From the NCBI GenBank assembly GCA_945494195.1, contig CALYVJ010000134.1, positions 1-5,841 of the forward strand: a DNA stretch of 5,841 bases. Reading direction: 5' to 3'. Position numbers and translations under genes: made by a program. Below, piece by piece: positions 1 through 5,841 of this stretch; the first letter of the stretch is position 1; every line of letters begins with the position of its first letter. The stretch comes from an uncultured Selenomonas sp. (lineage in GTDB: Bacteria > Bacillota > Negativicutes > Selenomonadales > Selenomonadaceae). The notes below the pieces were generated by a model. It saw nothing but the letters and a program-made list of their open reading frames with translations. It was not told the DNA's origin and did no database searches.

Positions 1-737
1 ATTTATTATATTGTAGGAAGAGAGGACGAAGGATTTTGAAGCTATCGAAAGAGGACAGATATATACGTCGCCGCTTGTGACAGGGAAGGAAGCAGGCGCG
101 GGAATTTTATTATTGCCGCAAGTATCCAATCAACCCCAAGAAGATAGTTTTTACCACCATTGAAGGAACGACTGGCTTTTCCTGCAATCCGAAATACATT
201 GCCTTGGAACTGTTGCGCCGCCGGCAGGATTTAGACCTTGTCTGGCTCGTCGATGATATGAGCAAGGAATTCCCAGCTGGCATTCGCAAGGTAAAGAATA
301 CACTCAAGAATCGTGCGTACGAACTATCTACGGCGGCAGTCTGGGTCGACAACAGCCGTAAGCAGCTCGAATGCCGGAAACGGCCAGGGCAGTTCTATCT
401 GCAGACTTGGCATGCAAGTATTGCAATCAAGCCGATTGGTCTCGAGCGTGGGGCCTCGTTTTCAAAGATAGCGAGAATGGTAACAGAACATGATTCGCGT
501 ATGATTGACTTGTTTGTCACCAACTCTGCTTGGGTGGAAGAACATGCGGCGCTCGGAATGCTGTATCATGGAAAAATGATACGTACCGGCTCAGCTCGGG
601 GGGATGCACTGATTAATGATAGAGACAACATCCGGTGCAAATTCCGTGAAAAATATGGTTTAGCTAAAGATACAAAGATTGCAATGTATGCGCCGACATT
701 CCGCAGCCCCGAGTGTGAAAAAATCTCTGTAAATTAA
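1..737 (+). pseudogene. CDP-glycerol glycerophosphotransferase-like gene, broken and 3'-truncated
   Basis: This is the remnant of a TagF/TagB-type CDP-glycerol:polyol-phosphate glycerophosphotransferase, a family that builds or decorates teichoic-acid-like and capsule polymers at the inner face of the membrane. The frame is open from base 3, is broken by TGA at 78-80, and continues to TAA at 735-737. The reading after the TGA starts QGRKQAREFYY and then shows family motifs in order: NPKKIVFTT (about 132-158), NPKYIALELL, VWVDNSRK, TWHASIAIKPIG (His codon 411-413, matching the first essential TagF histidine), MIDLFVTNS, GSARGDALI (588-614) and YAPTFR (687-704). The second half of the domain, with the other catalytic histidine and the CDP-glycerol-binding part, is absent, because an IS256-type element begins just after YAPTFR. 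A TTG at 204 could in principle restart translation, but no good ribosome binding site precedes it. The residual product should be inactive. The family call is firm; the reading of TGA as a nonsense mutation is inferred from plausible coding on both sides. Confidence 0.8.
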
Positions 738-753
738 CTTTCCTCGAAAACAT

Positions 754-796
754 AAGGTCTTCTATGATAAACTATAATCAAATCATAGGAGGCCTT
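754..796 (+). promoter_or_regulatory. Transposase leader hairpin hiding the ribosome binding site
   Basis: Bases 754-768 and 782-796 form a continuous 15-bp stem in plus-strand RNA: thirteen Watson-Crick pairs and two G-U pairs (758/792 and 761/789), around a 13-base loop. The right arm contains the whole AGGAGG Shine-Dalgarno sequence (787-792) of the transposase start at 802. A transcript entering from outside would carry both arms and mask the site. IS10 and IS50 are known to protect themselves from read-through in this way; applying it here is inference. Confidence 0.7.
773..778 (+). promoter_or_regulatory. Possible transposase -10 box inside the hairpin loop
   Basis: A perfect TATAAT lies in the loop of the leader hairpin. 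A start about seven bases downstream, near 785, would fall inside the right arm, so the element's own transcript would lack the left arm and leave the ribosome binding site free. No convincing -35 hexamer stands 16-18 bases upstream, so the promoter is weak, incomplete or factor-dependent. Confidence 0.4.
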
Positions 797-801
797 TTAT
801 C

Positions 802-1086
802 ATGACAAGACAGAAAAAAGAGATTCACAAAGTAGAAATGACCGATGGCAAACGTGCCATCATTCAGCAACTGTTCTAAGAGTACAACATCGAAAACGCC
901 ACAGACATCCAAGATGCCCTAAAAGATTTGCTCGGTGGTACCATCAAGCAAATGATGGGAACGATGCTTCAGAGGGGGGGCAGATCTGATGTTACCGATA
1001 AAATCCTGCCTCAAATTAGGGAATATCCGGCGGCATTGAAGCATTGGTTTGATAATTGGGATGTAATGTTTTTATTTATCCAATAA
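802..1086 (+). pseudogene. IS256-family transposase, internally deleted with a premature stop
   Basis: The ATG at 802 follows AGGAGG (787-792) with nine bases between. The reading is MTRQKKEIHKVEMTDGKRAI..., then TAA at 877-879, then the typical N-terminal IS256 stretch EYNIENATDIQDALKDLLGG and TIKQMM. It next jumps to SDVTDKILPQI (985-1017), normally well over 100 residues into the protein, and then to EYPAALKHWFDNWDV (1021-1065), which resembles the late segment before the final catalytic glutamate. Two large internal deletions have therefore occurred, and all pieces remain in one frame up to a chance TAA at 1084-1086. No intact DDE catalytic core remains, so the product is inactive. The last few codons overlap the 3' end of the convergent ATPase gene and are probably not transposase sequence. 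The family assignment rests on recognised motifs and is firm; the residue distances come from memory of the family. Confidence 0.8.
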
Positions 1087-2283
1087 CCATTTCAGTACAT
1101 TTTCTTTGCGTATGCCATCATAATCTGCCGTAGCACCGACTTCATCAAGGGTTAGCAGGTACTTCGGATAGTTGTCTTTGATTCGTTGCAATGGCTTTAG
1201 TTCTCGTTCCATGACTTCTGTTTGAAGTGTCGATTCAGAAACTTGATAATAGGCAAGACCTTGAGCGTTTTTGGCAACGAAATCTACTTCGCCGTTTGTC
1301 ATGGAACCTACGTATACTTCATAGCCACGGCGTAATAACTCCAGATACACGGTATTTTCCAGGATATGTCCTGTATCTTGTCCATGCCGTCCTACCTTTA
1401 GATATCGCAATGCTGCATCGGTTATATAGTATTTCGGATTAATCTTCAACAATTCCTTGCCTTTGATGTCGAACCGCTCAGCTTGATAAATGAGCATACT
1501 GTCCTGTAGACCGGTCAGATATTTCTCAACCGTTTTGCTATCAATTTTACGGCCTGCACTAGTCATGGAGGCAGCAATCTTGCGTATAGAGAGAAGACTT
1601 CCCACATTTGCAAAAAGGTATTTGACAATGCTTTCAAGCATCTTGACATCATTCACATGCAGTCGTCCTACTACATCTTTTAAGATGACAGTATTATAGA
1701 GACCGAGCAAATACTCGTTGATGTCCTGTTGTTTACCTTCTAGCTGTAAAGTATAGGGGAAGGAACTTTCCGTAATATAATGTTCATAGATTTCCCGAAG
1801 AGAATGGTTGGACTTAAAACTGCTGGCCTCATAATACTCTTTGAATGACAGGGGAAGCATTTTTAGCTCGACATAACGGCCCGAGAGCATGGTAGCCAGA
1901 TCACCGGACATGAAATATGCGTTGGAGCCGGTAATGTAGATATCGGCATTCTCTTTGATGAAAAGACTGTCGACAGCCTTTTCAAAATCCGGTACATGTT
2001 GAATTTCATCTAGGAAGATATAATTCATTCCTGTTGGCTGCATGTGAGAGATAACATACTTATAAAGAGCATGGTATTCCTGCAGATCTTCAAAAGCCAA
2101 GTCTTCAAAATTGATACTGATAATATTTTCTCTGGGAACACCTTGCGCTAAAAGATCGTTTTGGAATAACTCGAAAAGTTTTGACTTTCCGCAGCGTCTG
2201 ATTCCGGAAACCACTTTTATAATATTTTTGTTCTTATGACGCTTCAAAAACTCCATGTATTCTTTTCGTTCTATAAGTTTCAT
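1072..2283 (-). CDS. AAA+ ATPase with DUF4143 C-terminal region
   Basis: This intact 403-residue protein belongs to the AAA_14/DUF4143 group, common in anaerobic bacteria and archaea and of unsettled function. An N-terminal P-loop ATPase shows Walker A GIRRCGKS (residues 27-34), Walker B YIFLDEIQHV (88-97), a sensor-like ITGSNA (117-122), LSGRY (133-137) and the typical LPLSFKEYYEA (143-153). The middle (about 200-265) reads like a winged-helix segment. The C-terminal part has ENTVYLELLRRG (309-320), GEVDFVAK (331-338) and YYQVSES (345-351), the spacing of a PD-(D/E)XK-like nuclease fold, though the usual lysine of the last motif is replaced. No signal peptide or membrane segment is seen, so it is probably cytoplasmic. 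GAGGG (2288-2292) sits four bases before the ATG, a short spacing. The gene stands alone, divergent from the glycosylation operon and convergent with the transposase remnant, and no terminator is visible after it. Family confidence is high; cellular role is unknown. Confidence 0.9.
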   Translation of the reverse strand: MKLIERKEYMEFLKRHKNKNIIKVVSGIRRCGKSKLFELFQNDLLAQGVPRENIISINFEDLAFEDLQEYHALYKYVISHMQPTGMNYIFLDEIQHVPDFEKAVDSLFIKENADIYITGSNAYFMSGDLATMLSGRYVELKMLPLSFKEYYEASSFKSNHSLREIYEHYITESSFPYTLQLEGKQQDINEYLLGLYNTVILKDVVGRLHVNDVKMLESIVKYLFANVGSLLSIRKIAASMTSAGRKIDSKTVEKYLTGLQDSMLIYQAERFDIKGKELLKINPKYYITDAALRYLKVGRHGQDTGHILENTVYLELLRRGYEVYVGSMTNGEVDFVAKNAQGLAYYQVSESTLQTEVMERELKPLQRIKDNYPKYLLTLDEVGATADYDGIRKENVLKWLLDK

Positions 2284-2330
2284 AATTCCCTCACTTTCTA
2301 GTATATAGATTTTATTCTTTATGTATTAAT

Positions 2331-2339
2331 ATCATATCA
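2331..2339 (-). promoter_or_regulatory. Probable extended -10 promoter of the ATPase gene
   Basis: On the minus strand these bases read TGATATGAT, matching the extended -10 pattern TGnTATAAT with one change. Transcription would begin near 2324, giving a leader of about 40 bases before the ATG at 2283. No good -35 hexamer is seen, as is usual for extended -10 promoters. The perfect inverted repeat at 2341-2364 occupies the -35 region. This is a pattern match in AT-rich DNA and is moderate evidence. Confidence 0.4.
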
Positions 2340-2340
2340 G

Positions 2341-2364
2341 ATATATGGAATAAAATCCATATAT
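2341..2364. repeat. Perfect 9-bp inverted repeat, candidate operator
   Basis: ATATATGGA (2341-2349) and TCCATATAT (2356-2364) are exact reverse complements separated by six bases. The repeat lies between two divergent genes, next to the likely ATPase -10 box and about 45 bases before the operon's -10 box. That position suits a repressor or activator site; no T-tract follows that would make it a terminator. AT-rich DNA yields such repeats by chance fairly often, although the GGA/TCC core makes this one less trivial. Confidence 0.4.
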
Positions 2365-2408
2365 ACAACAAGAAAGAATTGGTAGACAGGGTAGAAATAC
2401 GCACTATA

Positions 2409-2417
2409 TGATATAAT
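2409..2417 (+). promoter_or_regulatory. Extended -10 promoter of the glycosylation operon
   Basis: TGATATAAT is an exact TGnTATAAT extended -10 element. Transcription would start near 2424, about 39 bases before the ATG at 2463. A TAGACA at 2383-2388 is too far (23 bases) to pair with this TATAAT, but it stands 18 bases before the overlapping TATGAT at 2407-2412, so either arrangement is possible. Confidence 0.55.
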
Positions 2418-2462
2418 GTTGATAAGAATCTTGGGTGAATGTTTGACTGATGGGGGATTGCG

Positions 2463-3401
2463 ATGGCGGAGAAGATAAAGCCGGAACTTTTGGGATTTTT
2501 GCAGGCGGGGGGACTGCCGTATCGGATTTTGGTGGTGGAGAGCCTTTATTATCTGCCGGAGCTTCGGCAGATGTTTCCGCAGGCAGAGATTTCTGCGGTG
2601 GCGGCGGATGAGGAGGCTATCGAACCTTATCGGGATTGTCAGGTGGATTTTTGCGTGTTGGACTATCTGTCGGAGCGACTGCCGTTTGAGCGCGAGTATT
2701 TCGATTACATCATTTCGGATTTGACGCTCGAGGCCGTGGCTAATCCGCAGGATATTGCGGCTGGATTTTCGCTGTATCTGAAACAGACAGGGGCTTTTTT
2801 GACAAGCTTTCGCAATATCCGTCATTGGTCCGTGCTTGAGGAGATGATGGAGGGGCATTTTTACCATCTGGTAACCAGGCTCTATGCCAAAACGGATTTT
2901 GAACGGCTGCTTTATGCGTCTTATTATAAAAATGTCCGCGTGCGGCCGCAGCTTCGCCGGGCTGAGGATGATATTGTGGAGCGGCTGGTGGCTGCTGGTT
3001 TTGAAAACATCCATGAGGATTTGGAGACGGAGTTTTGGCTGGTAAGGGCGGAACGTTCCATGCCGGAGATGGTGCTATTGAAGTCGATGTATACGAAAGA
3101 GCAGCGCAAGGAGCTTTCGGATTATCTGCATCGTATTGAGTATGATGTGGATGCGGAAAATCAGTGCCGCTTGTTCTGGGCGTTTTACGAACAGTCGGCG
3201 TTGTTTGTTGACTATGTGGCGAACTTTATTCGTCAGGCGGTGTTCCATCCGGAATCGTTTTATCGGCGGTTGATGAAGTATTCGCGTTGGGAGCTCGATG
3301 AGATTTTGGCACTGCTGGAATGCACGCGCGAAAATGCTACTTCGCGGGAGGAGATTTGCTGGATTGAGAAATTGGAGCAGGAGCTGCAGGGGATGAAGTG
3401 A
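2463..3401 (+). CDS. Methyltransferase-like protein with degenerate SAM motif
   Basis: This 312-residue soluble protein resembles class I SAM-dependent methyltransferases in its first half. RILVVES (21-27) is placed like the first strand and motif I, AEISAVAADEEAIEPYRD (41-58) like the second strand and its acidic end, VDFCVLDYL (61-69) and FDYIISDLTLE (80-90) like the third and fourth strands, and YLKQTGAFLTSFRNIRHW (105-122) like the fifth-strand region. Motif I lacks the glycine-rich G-x-G, so SAM binding is uncertain. Residues from about 200 to 312 form a charged, probably helical extension that I do not recognise. A GGGGG tract (2452-2456) lies six bases before the ATG. The stop is nine bases before the next gene, so the two are almost certainly co-transcribed. 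Methyltransferase-like proteins often accompany glycosyltransferases in flagellin or O-antigen modification loci, and a role there is inferred. The alternative is a non-catalytic partner protein. That it is a real gene is strongly supported; its function is tentative. Confidence 0.8.
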   Translation: MAEKIKPELLGFLQAGGLPYRILVVESLYYLPELRQMFPQAEISAVAADEEAIEPYRDCQVDFCVLDYLSERLPFEREYFDYIISDLTLEAVANPQDIAAGFSLYLKQTGAFLTSFRNIRHWSVLEEMMEGHFYHLVTRLYAKTDFERLLYASYYKNVRVRPQLRRAEDDIVERLVAAGFENIHEDLETEFWLVRAERSMPEMVLLKSMYTKEQRKELSDYLHRIEYDVDAENQCRLFWAFYEQSALFVDYVANFIRQAVFHPESFYRRLMKYSRWELDEILALLECTRENATSREEICWIEKLEQELQGMK

Positions 3402-3410
3402 GGGTTGAGA

Positions 3411-4115
3411 ATGGATTTGACGATAAAAAAAGATTTGGATGATACGAAGGTAGCCTTCATTACCTGCGTCAATAGCGAGGATTGGTATAGCGAATGCCGC
3501 CTTTACTTAGAGAGCCTCAAGATTCCGGCGGGGATGACTGCCGAGTTTATTCCCGTGCGAGGCGCAGCTTCGATGTGTGCGGGGTATAACATCGGCATGC
3601 ATCAGTCCGATGCGAAATATAAGGTCTATCTTCATCAGGATACCTTGGTGGTCAATAAGGATCTGGTGGCAGATTTGCGGCAGCTGTTCCGGGATAATTC
3701 GGTGGGGGCGGTCGGCGTCATCGGCTGTCGCAGCCTGCCAAAGAGCGGTGTCTGGTGGGATGGGTTGCGGACGTATGGCCGCGTGCTGCATGCCTGTGAG
3801 CCGGAGAGTGTCGTGGATTCCCATTGCCGGGAGCCGGAGGGGCTTTGCCAGGAGGTGGAGGCTGTCGATGGCCTGTTCATCGCGACTCAGTATGATATTC
3901 CTTGGCGGGAAGATCTCTTTACGGGGTTCCACCTTTATGACACGTCGCTGTGCAAGGAAATGCAGCGCCGGGGACTCAAGGTGGTTGTCCCCAATCAGGA
4001 AAAAGATTTCTGGTGCATCCATTGTCCGAAGGAAAAACCGCTAGCGAAGGAGTATAAAGGATATCAGAAGATCTTTGTAAAAGAATACGGTGGGGAATTG
4101 AATCCAGAAGTGTAA
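3411..4115 (+). CDS. StrF-type family 2-like glycosyltransferase
   Basis: This 234-residue protein matches the small glycosyltransferases with a streptomycin-biosynthesis StrF domain (GT-A fold, GT2-like), which transfer a sugar from a nucleotide donor to an unknown acceptor. Motifs seen are KVAFITCVNSEDWYSEC (13-29), YNIGMHQSDAKYKVYLHQDT (59-78; HQD fits the metal/donor-binding DxD position), VDGLFIAT (152-159), WREDLFTGFHLYDTSLCKEM (165-184; a possible acceptor/base region) and a closing WCIHCP (201-206). No membrane segment is present, so it acts in the cytoplasm. The start was set at ATG 3411 because GAGGG (3400-3404) overlaps the previous stop codon and stands six bases upstream; a TTG at 3405 is in frame but poorly placed. 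Coupling to the upstream methyltransferase-like gene is tight, and a terminator follows. A role in protein or polysaccharide glycosylation with its neighbours is inferred; donor and acceptor cannot be read from the sequence. Confidence 0.88.
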   Translation: MDLTIKKDLDDTKVAFITCVNSEDWYSECRLYLESLKIPAGMTAEFIPVRGAASMCAGYNIGMHQSDAKYKVYLHQDTLVVNKDLVADLRQLFRDNSVGAVGVIGCRSLPKSGVWWDGLRTYGRVLHACEPESVVDSHCREPEGLCQEVEAVDGLFIATQYDIPWREDLFTGFHLYDTSLCKEMQRRGLKVVVPNQEKDFWCIHCPKEKPLAKEYKGYQKIFVKEYGGELNPEV

Positions 4116-4121
4116 GAGAGG

Positions 4122-4149
4122 GCCTTTCCTAATTGGAAGGGCTTTTTTT
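4122..4149 (+). terminator. Rho-independent terminator of the two-gene operon
   Basis: GCCTTTCC (4122-4129) pairs with GGAAGGGC (4135-4142) as an 8-bp stem containing one G-U pair, with a 5-base loop TAATT and a run of seven T (4143-4149). It begins six bases after the glycosyltransferase stop. It separates the operon from the next gene, which then needs its own promoter or read-through. Confidence 0.9.
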
Positions 4150-4233
4150 GTAATAAGAAGCAGGAAATCATTCAACTTTGTAGAATATAGGAAAATATGC
4201 GAAACTATGAGACAAATTAGGAGTTCTTTTGGA

Positions 4234-5841
4234 ATGGATCACGATGCTTTGAATTGGCTTAGCTTGGCAGACAAGTTTGCGGCAGAGGGAGACCCGAGGG
4301 GGATGCGTGCCTGTGCAAAAGAGTTGTGGGATATGGATGCGGAAAGCATGGACGGTGCGGCTGTCATGGCCGAAGCCGCCCTGTATTCCGGTGAGCGCGA
4401 GGAAGCGCAGGCACTGGTAGAGGAAATCCTGGCCAAGAAACCAAAGCATTTGCGGGGACGTTTGGTGAAGGCTGGTTTGGCGGCAGTGGAGTTCCGTCTG
4501 GATGAGGAAATTCCGCTGTTGCGGGAGATTGTTGCCGAGGTGCAGCGCAAGCGGAATGCTTTGGAGCCGGATGATGCATACTTTGGGGTATTGACACATA
4601 TCTTGAAGAAGGCGCGTGGCTGGCTGGCCGATGCGGAGTATCTGGCAGCACGTCCTGATAACGCGGCAAAAGAGCTTTTGGCTCGCAGTAAAATCTGTGA
4701 AGAGCCATTGGAAAAGGCAGAGATGTACAGCAAGTACCTCTTTATGTGCAATTACCGGGAGCAGTCGATTTATGAGAGCCGTGGGGCGGCAGAGGCGTAT
4801 GAACCGATGCTTTCCATTACGCCATATCTTCATGAGGATGTGAAGAAACTGCCTGAGAAAAAGCTTCGTATCGGTTATTTGTCGCCAGATTTTCGCGAAC
4901 ACGCGGTGGCATCCTTTTTGGAACCACTCTTAAAAGATTATGATGGGGAATATTTTTCCGTTTATTGTTATTCGACAGGGCGTTCTGACCATGTCACGAA
5001 GAAGATACGGGCCTGCCATATTCACTGGCGGGAACTTCGAGGGCGCAGCCCGCGGACTGCGGCCCGTCTCATTGCCGAGGATCAGATTGACATCTTGATG
5101 GATTTATCCGGGCATACCCAGGGGAGTTGCCTGCCGATTATGGCTTTTCGGCCGGCGCCTGTCCAGCTGGCTGGGATTGGCTACATGAATACGACAGGGT
5201 TGTCGACTGTGGATTACTTCCTGTCCGATGAGGTATGTCTGCCCACTGGAGAAGCGACGGCGGAGGGGTTCGTCGAGAAGATCCTGCGCCTTCCTGATTC
5301 CCATCTTTGTTACCGTCCGGGATTTGCTCGGGAGATACCATCAGCTGGTACTGAGGCGCCATGTTTGCGCAATGGGTATGTTACCTTTGGCAGTTTCAAT
5401 AACTTTGCCAAGGTGACGGATGAAACCTTGCTCATGTGGCGCAGCATCCTGGATCAGGTGCCTGATTCCCGCTTGGTCATCAAGGGGAAAATCTGCAGCA
5501 TTCCTTCTGGGCAGGCTATTGTGAAGGAACGCCTGGCCCGTCTGGGGGTGAATATGGCACGGATTGAACTTCGCCCCTACAGCCCCGATTATTTGGAACA
5601 GTATCGGGACATTGATATCGCGCTGGATGCGATGCCCTATAATGGCGGCCTTACGACTTGTGAGGCACTTTATATGGGAGTGCCGGTGGTAAGCCTGCGG
5701 GGACGCAGCCACGGGGCACGATTTGGCGCGTCGATTCTCACCAATGCCGGGGTGCGGGAGCTCGTGGTGGAAAACGATTTGAACTATGTACGCCGTGCCG
5801 TTCAGCTGGGGAAATCCCCTGAATTGATAGGGGCATACCAT
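4234..5841 (+). CDS. O-linked GlcNAc transferase-like protein (GT41, SPINDLY/OGT type), 3'-partial
   Basis: The frame is open to the window edge (536 residues from this start). Residues 1 to about 200 are helical, with weak TPR-like alternation (GEREEAQALVEEILAKKPKH, 53-72). The catalytic domain begins near 211: IGYLSPDFREH (213-223; H223 aligns with human OGT His498), IDILMDLSGHTQG (285-297), AFRPAPVQLAGIGY (304-317), YVTFGSFNNFAKV (382-394; K393 aligns with OGT Lys842, which contacts UDP), ALDAMPYNGGLTTCEAL (463-479), MGVPVVSLRGRSHGARFG (481-498) and SILTNAGVREL (500-510). Family members move GlcNAc, or fucose in SPY, from a nucleotide sugar to Ser/Thr in the cytoplasm; bacterial ones are linked to flagellin and surface-protein glycosylation. 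Only the end of the domain should be missing. ATG 4234 was chosen because AGGAG (4219-4223) lies ten bases upstream; an in-frame ATG at 4207 would add nine residues but has only AGGA 14 bases away. A TAGAAT at 4181-4186 is a possible -10 box. Acceptor and sugar are unknown. Confidence 0.92.
   Translation, partial: MDHDALNWLSLADKFAAEGDPRGMRACAKELWDMDAESMDGAAVMAEAALYSGEREEAQALVEEILAKKPKHLRGRLVKAGLAAVEFRLDEEIPLLREIVAEVQRKRNALEPDDAYFGVLTHILKKARGWLADAEYLAARPDNAAKELLARSKICEEPLEKAEMYSKYLFMCNYREQSIYESRGAAEAYEPMLSITPYLHEDVKKLPEKKLRIGYLSPDFREHAVASFLEPLLKDYDGEYFSVYCYSTGRSDHVTKKIRACHIHWRELRGRSPRTAARLIAEDQIDILMDLSGHTQGSCLPIMAFRPAPVQLAGIGYMNTTGLSTVDYFLSDEVCLPTGEATAEGFVEKILRLPDSHLCYRPGFAREIPSAGTEAPCLRNGYVTFGSFNNFAKVTDETLLMWRSILDQVPDSRLVIKGKICSIPSGQAIVKERLARLGVNMARIELRPYSPDYLEQYRDIDIALDAMPYNGGLTTCEALYMGVPVVSLRGRSHGARFGASILTNAGVRELVVENDLNYVRRAVQLGKSPELIGAYH

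Larger units (their letters stand above)
712..1068 (+). mobile_element. IS256-family insertion sequence remnant
   Basis: An IS256-type transposase start with its leader directly follows the point where the glycerophosphotransferase homology stops. The left end must therefore lie between about 705 and 740; the exact inverted-repeat boundary is not resolved. The right side is deleted: recognisable transposase sequence ends near 1068, no matching right inverted repeat is visible, and the tail of the minus-strand ATPase gene begins at once. No target-site duplication could be identified. The element cannot move by itself. Confidence 0.7.

Noticed and set aside
204..737. Independent short gene starting at TTG 204
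   Set aside because: Homology to the glycerophosphotransferase family runs in the same frame well upstream of 204 and no ribosome binding site precedes it, so it is part of the broken gene.
754..796. Rho-independent terminator
   Set aside because: The stem is strong but only four T follow (795-798), and it overlaps a good Shine-Dalgarno sequence; a translational control hairpin fits better.
2337..3014. Long minus-strand open frame of 225 codons opposite the methyltransferase-like gene
   Set aside because: Rich in Arg, His, Ile, Leu and Gln with no domain motif, as expected of an antisense shadow of the plus-strand gene, which has a promoter, a ribosome binding site and operon context.
3507..4044. 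Long open frames on both strands across the StrF-type glycosyltransferase
   Set aside because: The StrF-domain motifs are all in the 3411-4115 frame; the others have low-complexity composition and no start signals.
4168..4902. Minus-strand open frames of up to 244 codons opposite the GT41 gene
   Set aside because: They lie opposite a plus-strand frame with clear OGT motifs; their composition is that of shadows and no ribosome binding site was seen.
5341..5841. Minus-strand open frame running to the right edge
   Set aside because: Antisense to the conserved catalytic domain of the GT41 gene; no recognisable domain.
1..5841. tRNA, rRNA or CRISPR array
   Set aside because: No cloverleaf, rRNA-like stretch or regularly spaced direct repeats were seen on reading either strand.

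Overview
The window looks like a chromosomal accessory segment from a Gram-negative-type Firmicute of the Negativicutes (Selenomonas or a relative). This is inferred from gene content (a CDP-glycerol transferase relative, an IS256-type element, a StrF-type glycosyltransferase and a SPINDLY/OGT-type O-GlcNAc transferase together) and from strong AGGAGG-type ribosome binding sites. No marker gene fixes the genus.

Left part (1-1086, plus strand) is genetic wreckage. A CDP-glycerol glycerophosphotransferase-like gene enters from the left edge, carries an in-frame TGA at 78-80, and stops after its YAPTFR motif. It is cut off by the left end of an IS256-family insertion sequence. The transposase has an early TAA and two large in-frame internal deletions. 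Its leader is still intact: a 15-bp RNA stem that buries the Shine-Dalgarno sequence, with a TATAAT box in the loop.

Middle (1072-2283, minus strand) is an intact AAA+ ATPase with a C-terminal DUF4143/nuclease-like part. Its 3' end lies against the transposase remnant. It looks AT-richer than the genes to its right, which fits an acquired gene.

Right part (2463-5841, plus strand) is a protein or surface glycosylation cluster. A degenerate methyltransferase-like protein and a StrF-type glycosyltransferase form a two-gene operon closed by a rho-independent terminator. An O-GlcNAc-transferase-like gene (GT41) follows and runs off the right edge. The 179-bp gap between the ATPase and this operon holds back-to-back extended -10 promoters and a perfect 9-bp inverted repeat. 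The three right-hand genes plausibly act on one glycosylation target, such as flagellin or another surface protein, but the target is not in the window.
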